A stretch of DNA of 64,000 nucleotides, taken from contig NZ_CP031396.1 of NCBI RefSeq assembly GCF_003363755.1, forward strand, positions 186,001 to 250,000, written 5' to 3'. This DNA is from Pseudomonas protegens. Lineage in GTDB: Bacteria > Pseudomonadota > Gammaproteobacteria > Pseudomonadales > Pseudomonadaceae. The notes under the pieces were generated by a model. It was not told where the DNA came from. It saw nothing but the letters and a program-made list of their open reading frames with translations, and made no database searches. Made by a program: the position numbers and the translations under genes. Below, one piece after another: positions 55,724 to 64,000 of this stretch (position 1 is its first letter; every line of letters begins with the position of its first letter).

Positions 55724-55815
55724 GCTGCTCCCCCGGAGCCGGCTTGCCGGCGAAGAGGCCTTTGAGTTTGGCGGCGCCCTGCTGGACGCCTTCGCTGGCA
55801 AGCCAGCGCCTACAC
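55724..55815. repeat. REP pair (REPIN-like)
   Basis: Inverted REP cores CCGGCTTGCCGGCGAAG (55739-55755) and CTTCGCTGGCAAGCCAG (55790-55806). The right end lies about 30 bases from the broken end of a truncated duplicate gene (55842). Confidence 0.85.
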
Positions 55816-55841
55816 AAGCCTGCCCCTTCGCAAGCGGCTTT

Positions 55842-56015
55842 CTACAACAATCGAGGTTCAACGGTCATGGTGGAAGCCTTCCTGGCTGAGGTATAAGCCG
55901 CCACGGGCGTGGCCGAACTGGCAAAGCAACGTCCAGAGCTCAGGGGCTGTTCAGCGGCTTGAACCCAGTGACTGAGTAACAACAGGCAGCCCATCAACAA
56001 CACTATGCGGTGCAT
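55842..56015 (-). pseudogene. Truncated duplicate of the DUF2875-type gene
   Basis: The reverse frame from ATG 56015 encodes 57 residues: a signal-like segment and then CFASSATPVAAYTSARKASTMTVEP. This parallels the N-terminus of the next gene upstream (CFASPATAVSAYTSSRKAYSMTVEP), and the DNA is alike as well. Similarity stops abruptly after TVEP, where two residues and a stop follow. It is the 5' stub of a second copy, broken next to a REP pair. Confidence 0.8.
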
Positions 56016-56070
56016 CGAAACAGCCCTCTCCCTTTGACTCAAGTCTTCAGCGCAGCTTGATCAGCCAGCG

Positions 56071-57669
56071 CTAGAGATCATCCATCCAATTGTCCTTGGG
56101 CCTCAGCTCAGCCAGAAACTCTTCCAGCGTGTAATCCTCTTCCACAACCGGCATCCGCGATGCGGAAGGAGCAGCCGGCGCAGGGTTTACCGAGGCTCCG
56201 TCATCACTGCTGGCGGTTTGGGGCATAAGGTTGATGCCAAATTTGTTGCCAACGGGCTTTTGCCCGGGTGTCGGCGAGGTGATGGTGATAAGGGTTGCTT
56301 GGTCCTTACGGCGCAAAGGCATGACCACGCTGGTATCGGCATTCAGATAACTGGCCATGGTCGCCAGCGCGATACCCACGAACGGCGAGGCGGCGCCGGT
56401 ATCACCCAAACGCTGAGTCAGGTCGTAGCCCTCGCGGGAGTCGAGCAAATCCAACGAGCTGCGGGCAGCCGTCAACGCGGGCAGCAACTCGGCCAGAGGC
56501 GTGCTGTTCAGGCCGCCGTCGTAGAACACCCGGGCCGGTGCTGGTGTAACGGCGTCAGTGGCTTTGTTCCAGCCAGCGGCCAGTTGCGTGGTCAAGGCTT
56601 CGCGCTTGAGGCGCTCGCCGTTGTCCGGGTGCTGCAGGGAAACCGTGACCGGGCGATGAATCCTGGCCAGCACTGGCAAGGCGTCCCATTGTTCAAAAGC
56701 GCGCTCGGTCCAGGGCTGCGGGATGAACTCCGAAGGTTGGAACTCCACCGCTGGTTTACGCCAGCCCCAACCGGTGAATTCGGGATCGATCTTGTTCTTG
56801 TTGACCTTGGTGAAGGGGGCGTAATAGCGCAGCCATTCGACACGTTCGGGGCGGCCGACGACCAGGGCGACCATTGAATCGGTGAGTTCACCTGGTAAGC
56901 GAGGACCATTTCCCTGGCCAACCGGCCATGTATTTTTGTCCTTGCTTGCAAGCGCAAAGCTCATGTTATGACCTTCAGCGCTATAAACCAGAATGGCCGG
57001 TAAGTCTGGATTACGCTCGAATATTAGGAAAAGCTTCTCAAGCAACTCCTCGGAGGTATTTCTACAGACAATTCCATCAGGAAAATTACGAATGCGGTGC
57101 CAATGTAACCCTGCGGGGATTCGCATATTGTCGACCATGACGGACAGACTATGTTGAGTTCTTTCAGGAGTGAAACGTAAATTCGGTGTCTTAGGGCTCC
57201 AATCACTTACCACGGTGATAGTCGGGATTGGCCACTTCTCCAAAAAGTCTCGTAATCCCATTTCCAGCGCATCTGCCTTACGCTTATCCCAAGCCATATC
57301 CTTATCACTAGCAGTTACCGGGTACTTCTTCGGGTCTGTAGGCAGCACGCTACCTACGTGCAGTGACTCCGCCTGTTTCAGACTCTGCTCTTGCAACACC
57401 TGCCAAAGTTGGCCTTGACGAAAAACATCCAAGCTCACACCGAGGCTGAGCACATCTAGGGTTTCCAATCGCGACGAGCTGGTGGGTGCACGGTAATGGG
57501 GTTCAACGGTCATGGAGTAAGCCTTCCTGGACGAGGTATAAGCAGACACAGCCGTGGCCGGACTGGCAAAGCAACAGATAGATGTCAGTGAAGACTCAGT
57601 GGCCTGAGTCAAGTGACTGATCAGTAATAGGCTGGAGAAAGACCAGTATGTAAACAAACGGCACATCAA
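56071..57669 (-). CDS. DUF2875-type protein, Tla3-like partner of the T6SS lipase
   Basis: The 532-aa protein starts at an ATG overlapping the stop of the lipase gene. Its N-terminus is hydrophobic (signal peptide or anchor, ~5-23) and the remainder has no catalytic motif (KADALEMGLRDFLEKWPIPTITVVSDW, LVVGRPERVEWLRYYAPF). In P. aeruginosa a DUF2875 protein, Tla3, is encoded with the lipase Tle3 and acts as adaptor for loading. The predicted signal here also allows a periplasmic immunity role. Family assignment is by memory of the layout, so moderate. The C-terminus (ELRPKDNWMDDL) is acidic. Confidence 0.62.
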   Translation of the reverse strand: MMCRLFTYWSFSSLLLISHLTQATESSLTSICCFASPATAVSAYTSSRKAYSMTVEPHYRAPTSSSRLETLDVLSLGVSLDVFRQGQLWQVLQEQSLKQAESLHVGSVLPTDPKKYPVTASDKDMAWDKRKADALEMGLRDFLEKWPIPTITVVSDWSPKTPNLRFTPERTQHSLSVMVDNMRIPAGLHWHRIRNFPDGIVCRNTSEELLEKLFLIFERNPDLPAILVYSAEGHNMSFALASKDKNTWPVGQGNGPRLPGELTDSMVALVVGRPERVEWLRYYAPFTKVNKNKIDPEFTGWGWRKPAVEFQPSEFIPQPWTERAFEQWDALPVLARIHRPVTVSLQHPDNGERLKREALTTQLAAGWNKATDAVTPAPARVFYDGGLNSTPLAELLPALTAARSSLDLLDSREGYDLTQRLGDTGAASPFVGIALATMASYLNADTSVVMPLRRKDQATLITITSPTPGQKPVGNKFGINLMPQTASSDDGASVNPAPAAPSASRMPVVEEDYTLEEFLAELRPKDNWMDDL

Positions 57670-59831
57670 ACGTTTTCCCCAAAACTGACAGGAGTTCCCG
57701 CTTTACGTCCCGCCAGAGACTGGGTGGCTACCAGAGAAGGCATTTTATCCCTCACACTTGTCGGCAGTACGCCAGTCATGCGATACGCAGTTGTGGAGTC
57801 AATCAGCTTGCGAGACTCGACCTCTTCTAAAAAGTAAAGCTTCTCCACAGCCTCGTCTGGCAGATCTTGCTCCAAACTCTTTACCTCATACCCTCCTCCG
57901 TCTGTGCTCTCCCAATCCAATCGCCAATCCGCCACCCGACACAAATACGCATAAAACGTCACATCATCCACGCTCTCCCCCGCCCCTATCGCCACGTCAT
58001 ACGCCAGCACTCGCCGGCTGTGTTCAGGGTTGTTGGGAATGGCCGAGTGGAAAGACAGCGCCTCTTCGTGCTCCTTGTCCTTGCCGCCACTTTGCAGGCG
58101 CATGCGTGCCTCGTAGGGTGTTTCCGAACGCGTCACCAGCACCTTGCCGTCATCGGTCGCTCGGGCGGCAAACACGTGGGTGGTTTCAGATATCTCCTTG
58201 CCTTCGTTGAGGGCCTTTTGAACGCTGGCAATGTCGCGTCCGTGCTTGAAGGCGACGGCCTCGTCGATCGCCTCCAGCCGGCTGTGCTGGGTGCTTTCGG
58301 GGGTCCAGGCTTTATTGCTGATCGCAATGGCGGCGTCGATGGGCGCCAGTTTGTCCTTGATCTGATAGACACCGCTGTTGGAGTCCGCTCCCGGCATGAC
58401 CACCGTGCCATCGGCGTCAAAGTTGGTTTCAACGGGCACTGGCAATAACGGTGCGGTCAGCATCACCGACTTCCCTTGCTCAAGGGAGGCGCGGGCCACG
58501 GACATCCGCTGCTTGTATGGCAGACCGGCATCTTCCCAGGTGTCCTCTCCCCGAAGCAGCAATGGGTAGGCATGGGGCCGCGTGCGCAGACCGATCAGTT
58601 CCTTTTCGCCACCACGCTTGCGCAGGGTAAAGATTCGCTGGTGAAAACTCAGCGGCAAGGTCCGGCGCAGTGGCTTGCCATACAGCTGCTCATCAACGCC
58701 CTGCCAGCCGATCCCCTGGACGTTGGCCAGGCCAACGGTCTGGTCCTGAGGGGTGAAATACAGGTAGACACTGCCTCGGTTATCGCGCTCGTTGAAGGCA
58801 ATGCGCTTGGCGTCAATCGTGGTTTCGCAGGCTTTGCCACCGCTCCAGCCAGGCCCGCCAATAGCGCCATAACCCTGGCAGTTCTTGAGGGCGATACTCG
58901 ACAAGGCCGGATACGGATTGGGCGCTGCGGTCATGAACTTGAGGATGGCGTCAAGGGTCGCCAGGCGGGCCTCGGCCGTCTGCTGCGCGCCGAAGCCCTG
59001 AAGCTTCTCCATGTTGGGTTCGCGCAGGCTGTAGGGCGAGTTGATCATCACCACGCCGTCGGCCGGCCGCACCTTGTCCTCATTGAGAAAGGCATGGGCC
59101 AATAACGTGATGAGCGTGCCTTGGCTGTGGCCCACCACATTCACCGTGTCGTTGGGGTAGCGCTTGCGGATGATCCTGATCAGCATCGCCAGGCGCATCG
59201 CCGCCAGCACCATGTAGCGACGTCCAGGCGCGGAGAACAACGGGTGAGTCAGCTCGCCGGCAAACAGATCCAGGGAAATGAAGCCAAACAGCTTGCCGTT
59301 GAAGCCCTTGCCCCACATGTCCGGCAGGTTGGTGGTGGCATTGACGAAATGTCCCCCCTCCAGCGTGCCCGCCTTGTCCAGGCGGTTTCTGTTGCGATCC
59401 ATCCACTCGCCGTGGGGCGCATCCTTGATGATGTGCCGCTCTTCCTCGCGAAAGCCCCAATAGAACGGTATGACCACGCTGCGGGTGTCGGCGCCGTTGG
59501 CCGCCGCGGCGAACTTGCGCCGGTAGTACACCGCGTCGGGGTTGCGGGCCTTGCCCTCATCGTCCTCGGGCAGGCTGTAGCTGGCCGGACGCAGAAAGCC
59601 CGGGTTGCTCACGCCATTGGGCAGGGTCGGCGACATGTCCAGGCGCTCGTTGAGCCCCTCGCACAGGCCGCGCTCGATGCGCTCGTAGCAACCGGCCAGG
59701 TCGTTGACACCGTGCACCACGATGGTCACGCAGGGCTTGGGCGGCGGCGCGATCAGGTGGACGTCGCCACCGCCTGGCATAGTGATTGCCTGGCCGGTGC
59801 AAATGGTCCTCATCCGAACGGCGTCATTCAT
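57666..59831 (-). CDS. Tle3-type T6SS lipase effector
   Basis: The 721-aa protein starts at ATG 59831 with AAGGAGG nine bases upstream; a longer frame to 59873 lacks such a site. VTIVVHGVNDL (39-41 region) and the nucleophile elbow VVGHSQGT with Ser236 mark an alpha/beta-hydrolase of the GxSxG lipase type, and the long C-terminal part lacks other motifs. This matches the Tle3 family (DUF3274) of T6SS phospholipases toxic in the periplasm of rival cells. No signal peptide is present, as expected. It is coupled to the DUF2875-type gene, but no vgrG and no separate small lipoprotein immunity gene is seen here. Confidence 0.75.
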   Translation of the reverse strand: MNDAVRMRTICTGQAITMPGGGDVHLIAPPPKPCVTIVVHGVNDLAGCYERIERGLCEGLNERLDMSPTLPNGVSNPGFLRPASYSLPEDDEGKARNPDAVYYRRKFAAAANGADTRSVVIPFYWGFREEERHIIKDAPHGEWMDRNRNRLDKAGTLEGGHFVNATTNLPDMWGKGFNGKLFGFISLDLFAGELTHPLFSAPGRRYMVLAAMRLAMLIRIIRKRYPNDTVNVVGHSQGTLITLLAHAFLNEDKVRPADGVVMINSPYSLREPNMEKLQGFGAQQTAEARLATLDAILKFMTAAPNPYPALSSIALKNCQGYGAIGGPGWSGGKACETTIDAKRIAFNERDNRGSVYLYFTPQDQTVGLANVQGIGWQGVDEQLYGKPLRRTLPLSFHQRIFTLRKRGGEKELIGLRTRPHAYPLLLRGEDTWEDAGLPYKQRMSVARASLEQGKSVMLTAPLLPVPVETNFDADGTVVMPGADSNSGVYQIKDKLAPIDAAIAISNKAWTPESTQHSRLEAIDEAVAFKHGRDIASVQKALNEGKEISETTHVFAARATDDGKVLVTRSETPYEARMRLQSGGKDKEHEEALSFHSAIPNNPEHSRRVLAYDVAIGAGESVDDVTFYAYLCRVADWRLDWESTDGGGYEVKSLEQDLPDEAVEKLYFLEEVESRKLIDSTTAYRMTGVLPTSVRDKMPSLVATQSLAGRKAGTPVSFGENV

Positions 59832-60102
59832 TGTGCTAGTCCTCCTTGATGGCACTGATGCGGCGTAAAACAAAGCCGGCGCCGCACCTTAACAAAGGAC
59901 CAGGACGATAAATCTAGGAGTTCTCTGAAAGGCACTCGGACTCGGGGCGCCTGATTGTCACAGGTGCCGCCGAGGCAAAAAACATCGATTTGCCGGCGAT
60001 CAGCGCGGTGCGTTGAAAAAGATATTCAACGCAAGATCCGGAGTTCCGCGCCGTTCGCCGCGGCCTAGGGTTGGCCCAACGCTCAGGCAAAGGAGGTCAA
60101 TC

Positions 60103-60867
60103 ATGAAACAACTGCAAGACAAAGTCGCGATTGTCACGGGGGCCACGTCGGGAATCGGTCAGGCTGCCGCCCGGCTGTTCGCCCAAGAGGGCGCGCGCCT
60201 GATAGTGACCGGCCGTCGGGGCGACGCCCTGGATGCGTTGGTGGCCCAGATCCAGCAAGCCGGTGGCGAGGCACTTGGGGTTGCCGGTGACATTCGCAGC
60301 GAGGCACTGGCCGAGCGCCTTGTGGCGCTGGCGCTGGAGCGTTTCGGTGGCTTGGATATCGCGTTCAACAACGCCGGAATGACCGGTGAAACCCGGTCCG
60401 TCTCCGAGCTGACCCTGGACCAGTGGCAGGCCGTGCTCGACTGCAACTTGACCAGTGCCTTTCTTGGGGCCAAGTACCAGTTGCCGGCTCTGCGCAGCCG
60501 GGGCGCAGGGTCGATCATTTTCACTTCCAGCTTTGTCGGGCACCACGTCGGTTTTCCCGGCATGGCGGCGTATGCCGCGAGCAAGGCCGCGCTGATCGGC
60601 TTGACCCAGGTCATCGCGGCTGAAGAAGGCCCCCATGGCATTCGCGCCAACGCGCTACTGCCCGGAGGCACCGACACGCCCATGGGCCGAGCAGCCACCG
60701 ACACGCCTGAGAAACGCGCTTTTGTCGAAAACCTGCATGCCCTCAAGCGCCTCGCCCGTCCCGAGGAAATTGCCCGCGCGGCGCTGTTCCTCGCGTCGGA
60801 CGCCGCCAGTTTCGTCAGCGGGACAGCGATGCTGGTTGAGGGGGGAGTCTCCATCAACCGCAGCTAG
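60103..60867 (+). CDS. Short-chain dehydrogenase/reductase
   Basis: The 254-aa protein starts at an ATG with a strong AAAGGAGGT site. It has the classic SDR features: TGATSGIG (12-19) for NAD(P), NNAG (89-92), Ser at 142-143 (TSS), and Y157-x3-K161. The sequence style is that of glucose/3-oxoacyl-type reductases. It is alone on its strand, convergent with the acyl-CoA operon. A 21-bp inverted repeat begins at its stop codon. Confidence 0.92.
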   Translation: MKQLQDKVAIVTGATSGIGQAAARLFAQEGARLIVTGRRGDALDALVAQIQQAGGEALGVAGDIRSEALAERLVALALERFGGLDIAFNNAGMTGETRSVSELTLDQWQAVLDCNLTSAFLGAKYQLPALRSRGAGSIIFTSSFVGHHVGFPGMAAYAASKAALIGLTQVIAAEEGPHGIRANALLPGGTDTPMGRAATDTPEKRAFVENLHALKRLARPEEIARAALFLASDAASFVSGTAMLVEGGVSINRS

Positions 60868-60925
60868 GGTCTGTTCCCGTTTGGTGACGAGCCGCGTTGC
60901 TGGGCCAAACGGGAACAGACCCTAG
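60864..60925. repeat. Perfect 21-bp inverted repeat at the SDR gene's end
   Basis: Arms 60864-60884 and 60905-60925 are exact complements (core GGGTCTGTTCCCGTTTGG) with a 20-base loop. The left arm contains the TAG stop codon of the SDR gene. No T-run follows, so it is not a standard terminator, although a stem this long could still protect or end transcripts from both convergent genes. Confidence 0.9.
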
Positions 60926-60987
60926 GCGCTGCGGTTGAGGCTGCAGGGACGCTGGATGGACGCCGCGTCCTGCCAGGGGCGGTGCGG

Positions 60988-61761
<774 letters not shown>

Positions 61762-61781
61762 GAATCAGCTCCTGCTAAAAG

Positions 61782-62909
61782 TCAGAGATTGCGCGAAATG
61801 ACCATGCGCTGGATGTCGCTGGTGCCTTCGTAGATCTGGCAGATGCGCACGTCGCGGTAGATGCGTTCCAGCGGGAAGTCGCTCAAGTAGCCATAACCGC
61901 CCAGGGTTTGCAACGCCGCCGAACAGACCTTCTCGGCCATTTCCGAGGCGAACAGCTTGGCCATCGAGGCTTCCACCAGGGCCGGCTTGCCGCTGTCGCG
62001 CAGGGCGGCAGCGTAGTGCACCATTTGGCGCGCCACGGCGATCTGGGTGGCCATGTCCGCCAGGCGGAACGCCACGGCCTGGTGCTCGATGATCGGCTTG
62101 CCGAAGGTCTCGCGCTCACGGGCGTAGTCACGCGCCGCTTCGAACGCCGCCCGGGCCATGCCCACCGACTGCGAGGCAATGCCCACGCGCCCGCCTTCAA
62201 GGTTGGCCAGGGCGATCTTGTAGCCCTCGCCCTCCTCCCCCAGGCGGTTGGCCAGCGGCACCTTCACATCCTCGAAAAGGATCTGGCAGGTGTCGCTGGC
62301 GTGCTGACCGAGCTTGTCCTCGATGCGCGCGACCTTATAGCCCGGCGCATCGGTGGGCACGATAAAGGCGCTGATGCCGCGCTTGCCGGCCGCCGGGTCG
62401 GTGACCGCGAACACGATCACCACCCCGGCGTTCTGCCCCGAGGTGATGAACTGCTTGCAGCCGTTGAGCACATAGTGATCGCCATCGCGACGAGCCCGAG
62501 TCTTCAGGCTGCTGGCATCGGAGCCGGCCTGGGGCTCGGTCAGGGCAAAGGCGCCGAGCATGGCGCCGCTGGCCAGGGGCTTGAGGAAACGCTCTTTCTG
62601 CTCGTCATTGCCGAACTTGAGGATCGGCACGCAGCCCACCGAGTTGTGCACGCTCATGATGGTGGAGCAGGCACCGTCACCGGCGGCGATTTCTTCCAGG
62701 GCCATGGCATAGGCCAGGTAGCCGGTGTCGCAGCCACCCCACTGTTCAGGCACCAGCATGCCGAAGAAGCCCAGCTCGGCCATTTCGGCGATGGCTTCCT
62801 TGGGAAAGCGGTGCTCGCGATCCCACTCGGCGGCGAAAGGCTTGAGGCGTTCCTGGGCAAATTGCCGGGCGGCGTCGCTGATCTGCAGTTGTTCGTCATT
62901 GGGCAACAT
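61782..62909 (-). CDS. Acyl-CoA dehydrogenase, short-chain type
   Basis: The 375-aa flavoprotein has [17 protein letters not shown] and the C-terminal [33 protein letters not shown]. It is about half-identical by eye to the dehydrogenase at 54520, so the two are paralogues with probably different branched substrates (2-methylbutyryl-CoA is likely here). It lies between the hydratase and thiolase genes with short gaps. Confidence 0.92.
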   Translation of the reverse strand: MLPNDEQLQISDAARQFAQERLKPFAAEWDREHRFPKEAIAEMAELGFFGMLVPEQWGGCDTGYLAYAMALEEIAAGDGACSTIMSVHNSVGCVPILKFGNDEQKERFLKPLASGAMLGAFALTEPQAGSDASSLKTRARRDGDHYVLNGCKQFITSGQNAGVVIVFAVTDPAAGKRGISAFIVPTDAPGYKVARIEDKLGQHASDTCQILFEDVKVPLANRLGEEGEGYKIALANLEGGRVGIASQSVGMARAAFEAARDYARERETFGKPIIEHQAVAFRLADMATQIAVARQMVHYAAALRDSGKPALVEASMAKLFASEMAEKVCSAALQTLGGYGYLSDFPLERIYRDVRICQIYEGTSDIQRMVISRNL

Positions 62910-62921
62910 CGGGATTCCTCG

Positions 62922-64000
62922 TTACAGGCATTCAACGGCCATGGCCGTGGCTTCACCACCGCCGATGCAGATCGCGGCCACGCCACGCTTGAGGCCCTTC
63001 TGGCGCAGGGCCGACAGCAGGGTCACCAGAATCCGCGCGCCGGAAGCGCCGATGGGGTGGCCCAGGGCGCAGGCGCCGCCGTGGACGTTGACCTTGGCGT
63101 GGGGGATTTCCAGCTTGCTCATGGTCACCAGGCTGACCACAGCGAAGGCTTCGTTGATCTCGAACAGGTCCACGTCCTGCAAGGACCAGCCGGTCTTTTT
63201 CATCAATCGCTCGATGGCACCCACCGGCGCCACCGGGAACAACCCCGGGGTGTCGGCAAAGGCCGAGTGGCCATGGATCACCGCCAAGGGCTTGAGGCCC
63301 CGTTGCTCGGCTACGGAACGACGCATCAGCACCAGGGCCGCGGCACCGTCGGAGATCGAACTGGAGTTGGCCGCGGTCACCGTACCACCGTCGCGGAACG
63401 CCGGCTTCAGAGTGGCGATCTTGTCCAGCTTGGCCTTGGGCGGCTGCTCGTCATCGCTGATCAGCTTCGACTCTTTACCGATCATCACCTGCAGAGGAAC
63501 GATCTCGTCCTTGAACAGACCGTCCTTGATCGCCTGCTGGGCGCGGGTCAGGGAAGCCACGGCAAACTCATCCTGGGCCTGACGGGTGAAACCGTTGGCC
63601 TCGGCGCAGTCTTCGGCGAAGGTGCCCATCAGGCGGCCCTTGTCGTAGGCGTCTTCCAGGCCATCGAGGAACATGTGGTCCAGGACCTTGCCGTGGCCCA
63701 TGCGGTAGCCGCTGCGGGCACGGTCCAGCAGGTATGGGGCGTTGGACATGCTTTCCATGCCACCGGCGATCACCACCTCGGCGCTGCCGGCCAGCAGCAT
63801 GTCGTGGGCCAGGATGGTGGCCTCCATGCCGGAACCGCACATCTTGTTCAGGGTGGTGCAACGGGTGCCCTTGTCCAGGCCCGCGCCCAGGGCGGCCTGG
63901 CGCGCCGGGGCCTGGCCGAGGCCGGCAGACAGCACGCAGCCGAACAGCACTTCTTCTACTGCGTCAGCCGCAATGCCGGCGCGCTGCACCGCGGCGCGGA
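62922..64000 (-). CDS. Acetyl-CoA acyltransferase (thiolase), N-terminus beyond window
   Basis: The reverse frame runs off the window; about 35 N-terminal residues are missing, and the apparent GTG start at 63989 is internal. The active-site Cys is in NKMCGSGMEA, the His in NVHGGACALGHPIGASG, and the second Cys in AAICIGGGEA, as in biosynthetic/degradative thiolases. It cleaves 3-ketoacyl-CoA (2-methylacetoacetyl-CoA if the cluster serves isoleucine degradation). It is the upstream gene of the operon in this window. Confidence 0.93.
   Translation of the reverse strand, partial: RAAVQRAGIAADAVEEVLFGCVLSAGLGQAPARQAALGAGLDKGTRCTTLNKMCGSGMEATILAHDMLLAGSAEVVIAGGMESMSNAPYLLDRARSGYRMGHGKVLDHMFLDGLEDAYDKGRLMGTFAEDCAEANGFTRQAQDEFAVASLTRAQQAIKDGLFKDEIVPLQVMIGKESKLISDDEQPPKAKLDKIATLKPAFRDGGTVTAANSSSISDGAAALVLMRRSVAEQRGLKPLAVIHGHSAFADTPGLFPVAPVGAIERLMKKTGWSLQDVDLFEINEAFAVVSLVTMSKLEIPHAKVNVHGGACALGHPIGASGARILVTLLSALRQKGLKRGVAAICIGGGEATAMAVECL

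Overview
The window is chromosomal DNA of a high-GC gamma-proteobacterium, almost certainly a Pseudomonas of the fluorescens group (P. protegens/P. chlororaphis-like). The reasons are a complete Pseudomonas-type arn operon ending in ugd, a divergent Pseudomonas PagP-like protein, paired REP elements, type VI secretion effector genes of Pseudomonas type, and branched-chain acyl-CoA catabolic clusters. No rRNA, tRNA or CRISPR array was seen. A near-canonical XerCD dif site at 3937-3964 places the window at the replication terminus.

Layout. 1-2.9 kb: end of a secreted protein gene, then a two-gene RNA-repair cassette (RNA ligase plus HD-phosphoesterase/polynucleotide kinase). 2.9-4.9 kb: an AT-richer patch with two orphan genes, a heavily deleted IS3-family element and dif. 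4.97-24.4 kb: one long co-directional block of eight genes with very tight or overlapping junctions from the second gene on. It holds a 111-aa protein, a membrane-anchored protein, a 1185-aa protein, an endonuclease/exonuclease/phosphatase-fold enzyme and a 3474-aa protein with LysM-like modules. These are followed by a protein ending in five identical 13-residue Cys-containing repeats, a DegT/DnrJ-type PLP aminotransferase homologue and a diverged SelO-like kinase-fold protein. This block matches no system I know. Its last three genes look like a peptide precursor plus modifying enzymes, and it is the best candidate here for an undescribed system.

24.4-39.6 kb: mostly ordinary single genes and small operons (crotonase, AraC regulator, LysE exporter, Nudix, Sco1/PCuAC copper chaperones, MFS exporter, SufR-like regulator, alpha/beta hydrolase, PagP-like acyltransferase, AzlC/AzlD). 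Among them are a SLATT-type two-TM protein, a truncated methyltransferase, a GH73-like effector with a lipoprotein partner (Tge2-Tgi2-like), and a solitary tyrosine recombinase.

40.1-50.5 kb: arnBCADTEF-ugd plus a further GT39/83-like glycosyltransferase, the pathway that adds 4-amino-4-deoxy-L-arabinose to lipid A; with the PagP-like gene this gives two lipid A modification functions in the window. 50.6-55.7 kb: GNAT, HPP-family membrane protein, and a LysR gene divergent from a valine-catabolism pair (3-hydroxyisobutyryl-CoA hydrolase, acyl-CoA dehydrogenase). 55.8-59.8 kb: a Tle3-type T6SS lipase gene with a DUF2875-type partner and a truncated duplicate of that partner. 60.1-64 kb: an SDR gene and, convergent to it, a thiolase/acyl-CoA dehydrogenase/enoyl-CoA hydratase operon that runs off the window edge.

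All function calls come from reading motifs by eye; no database search was possible.
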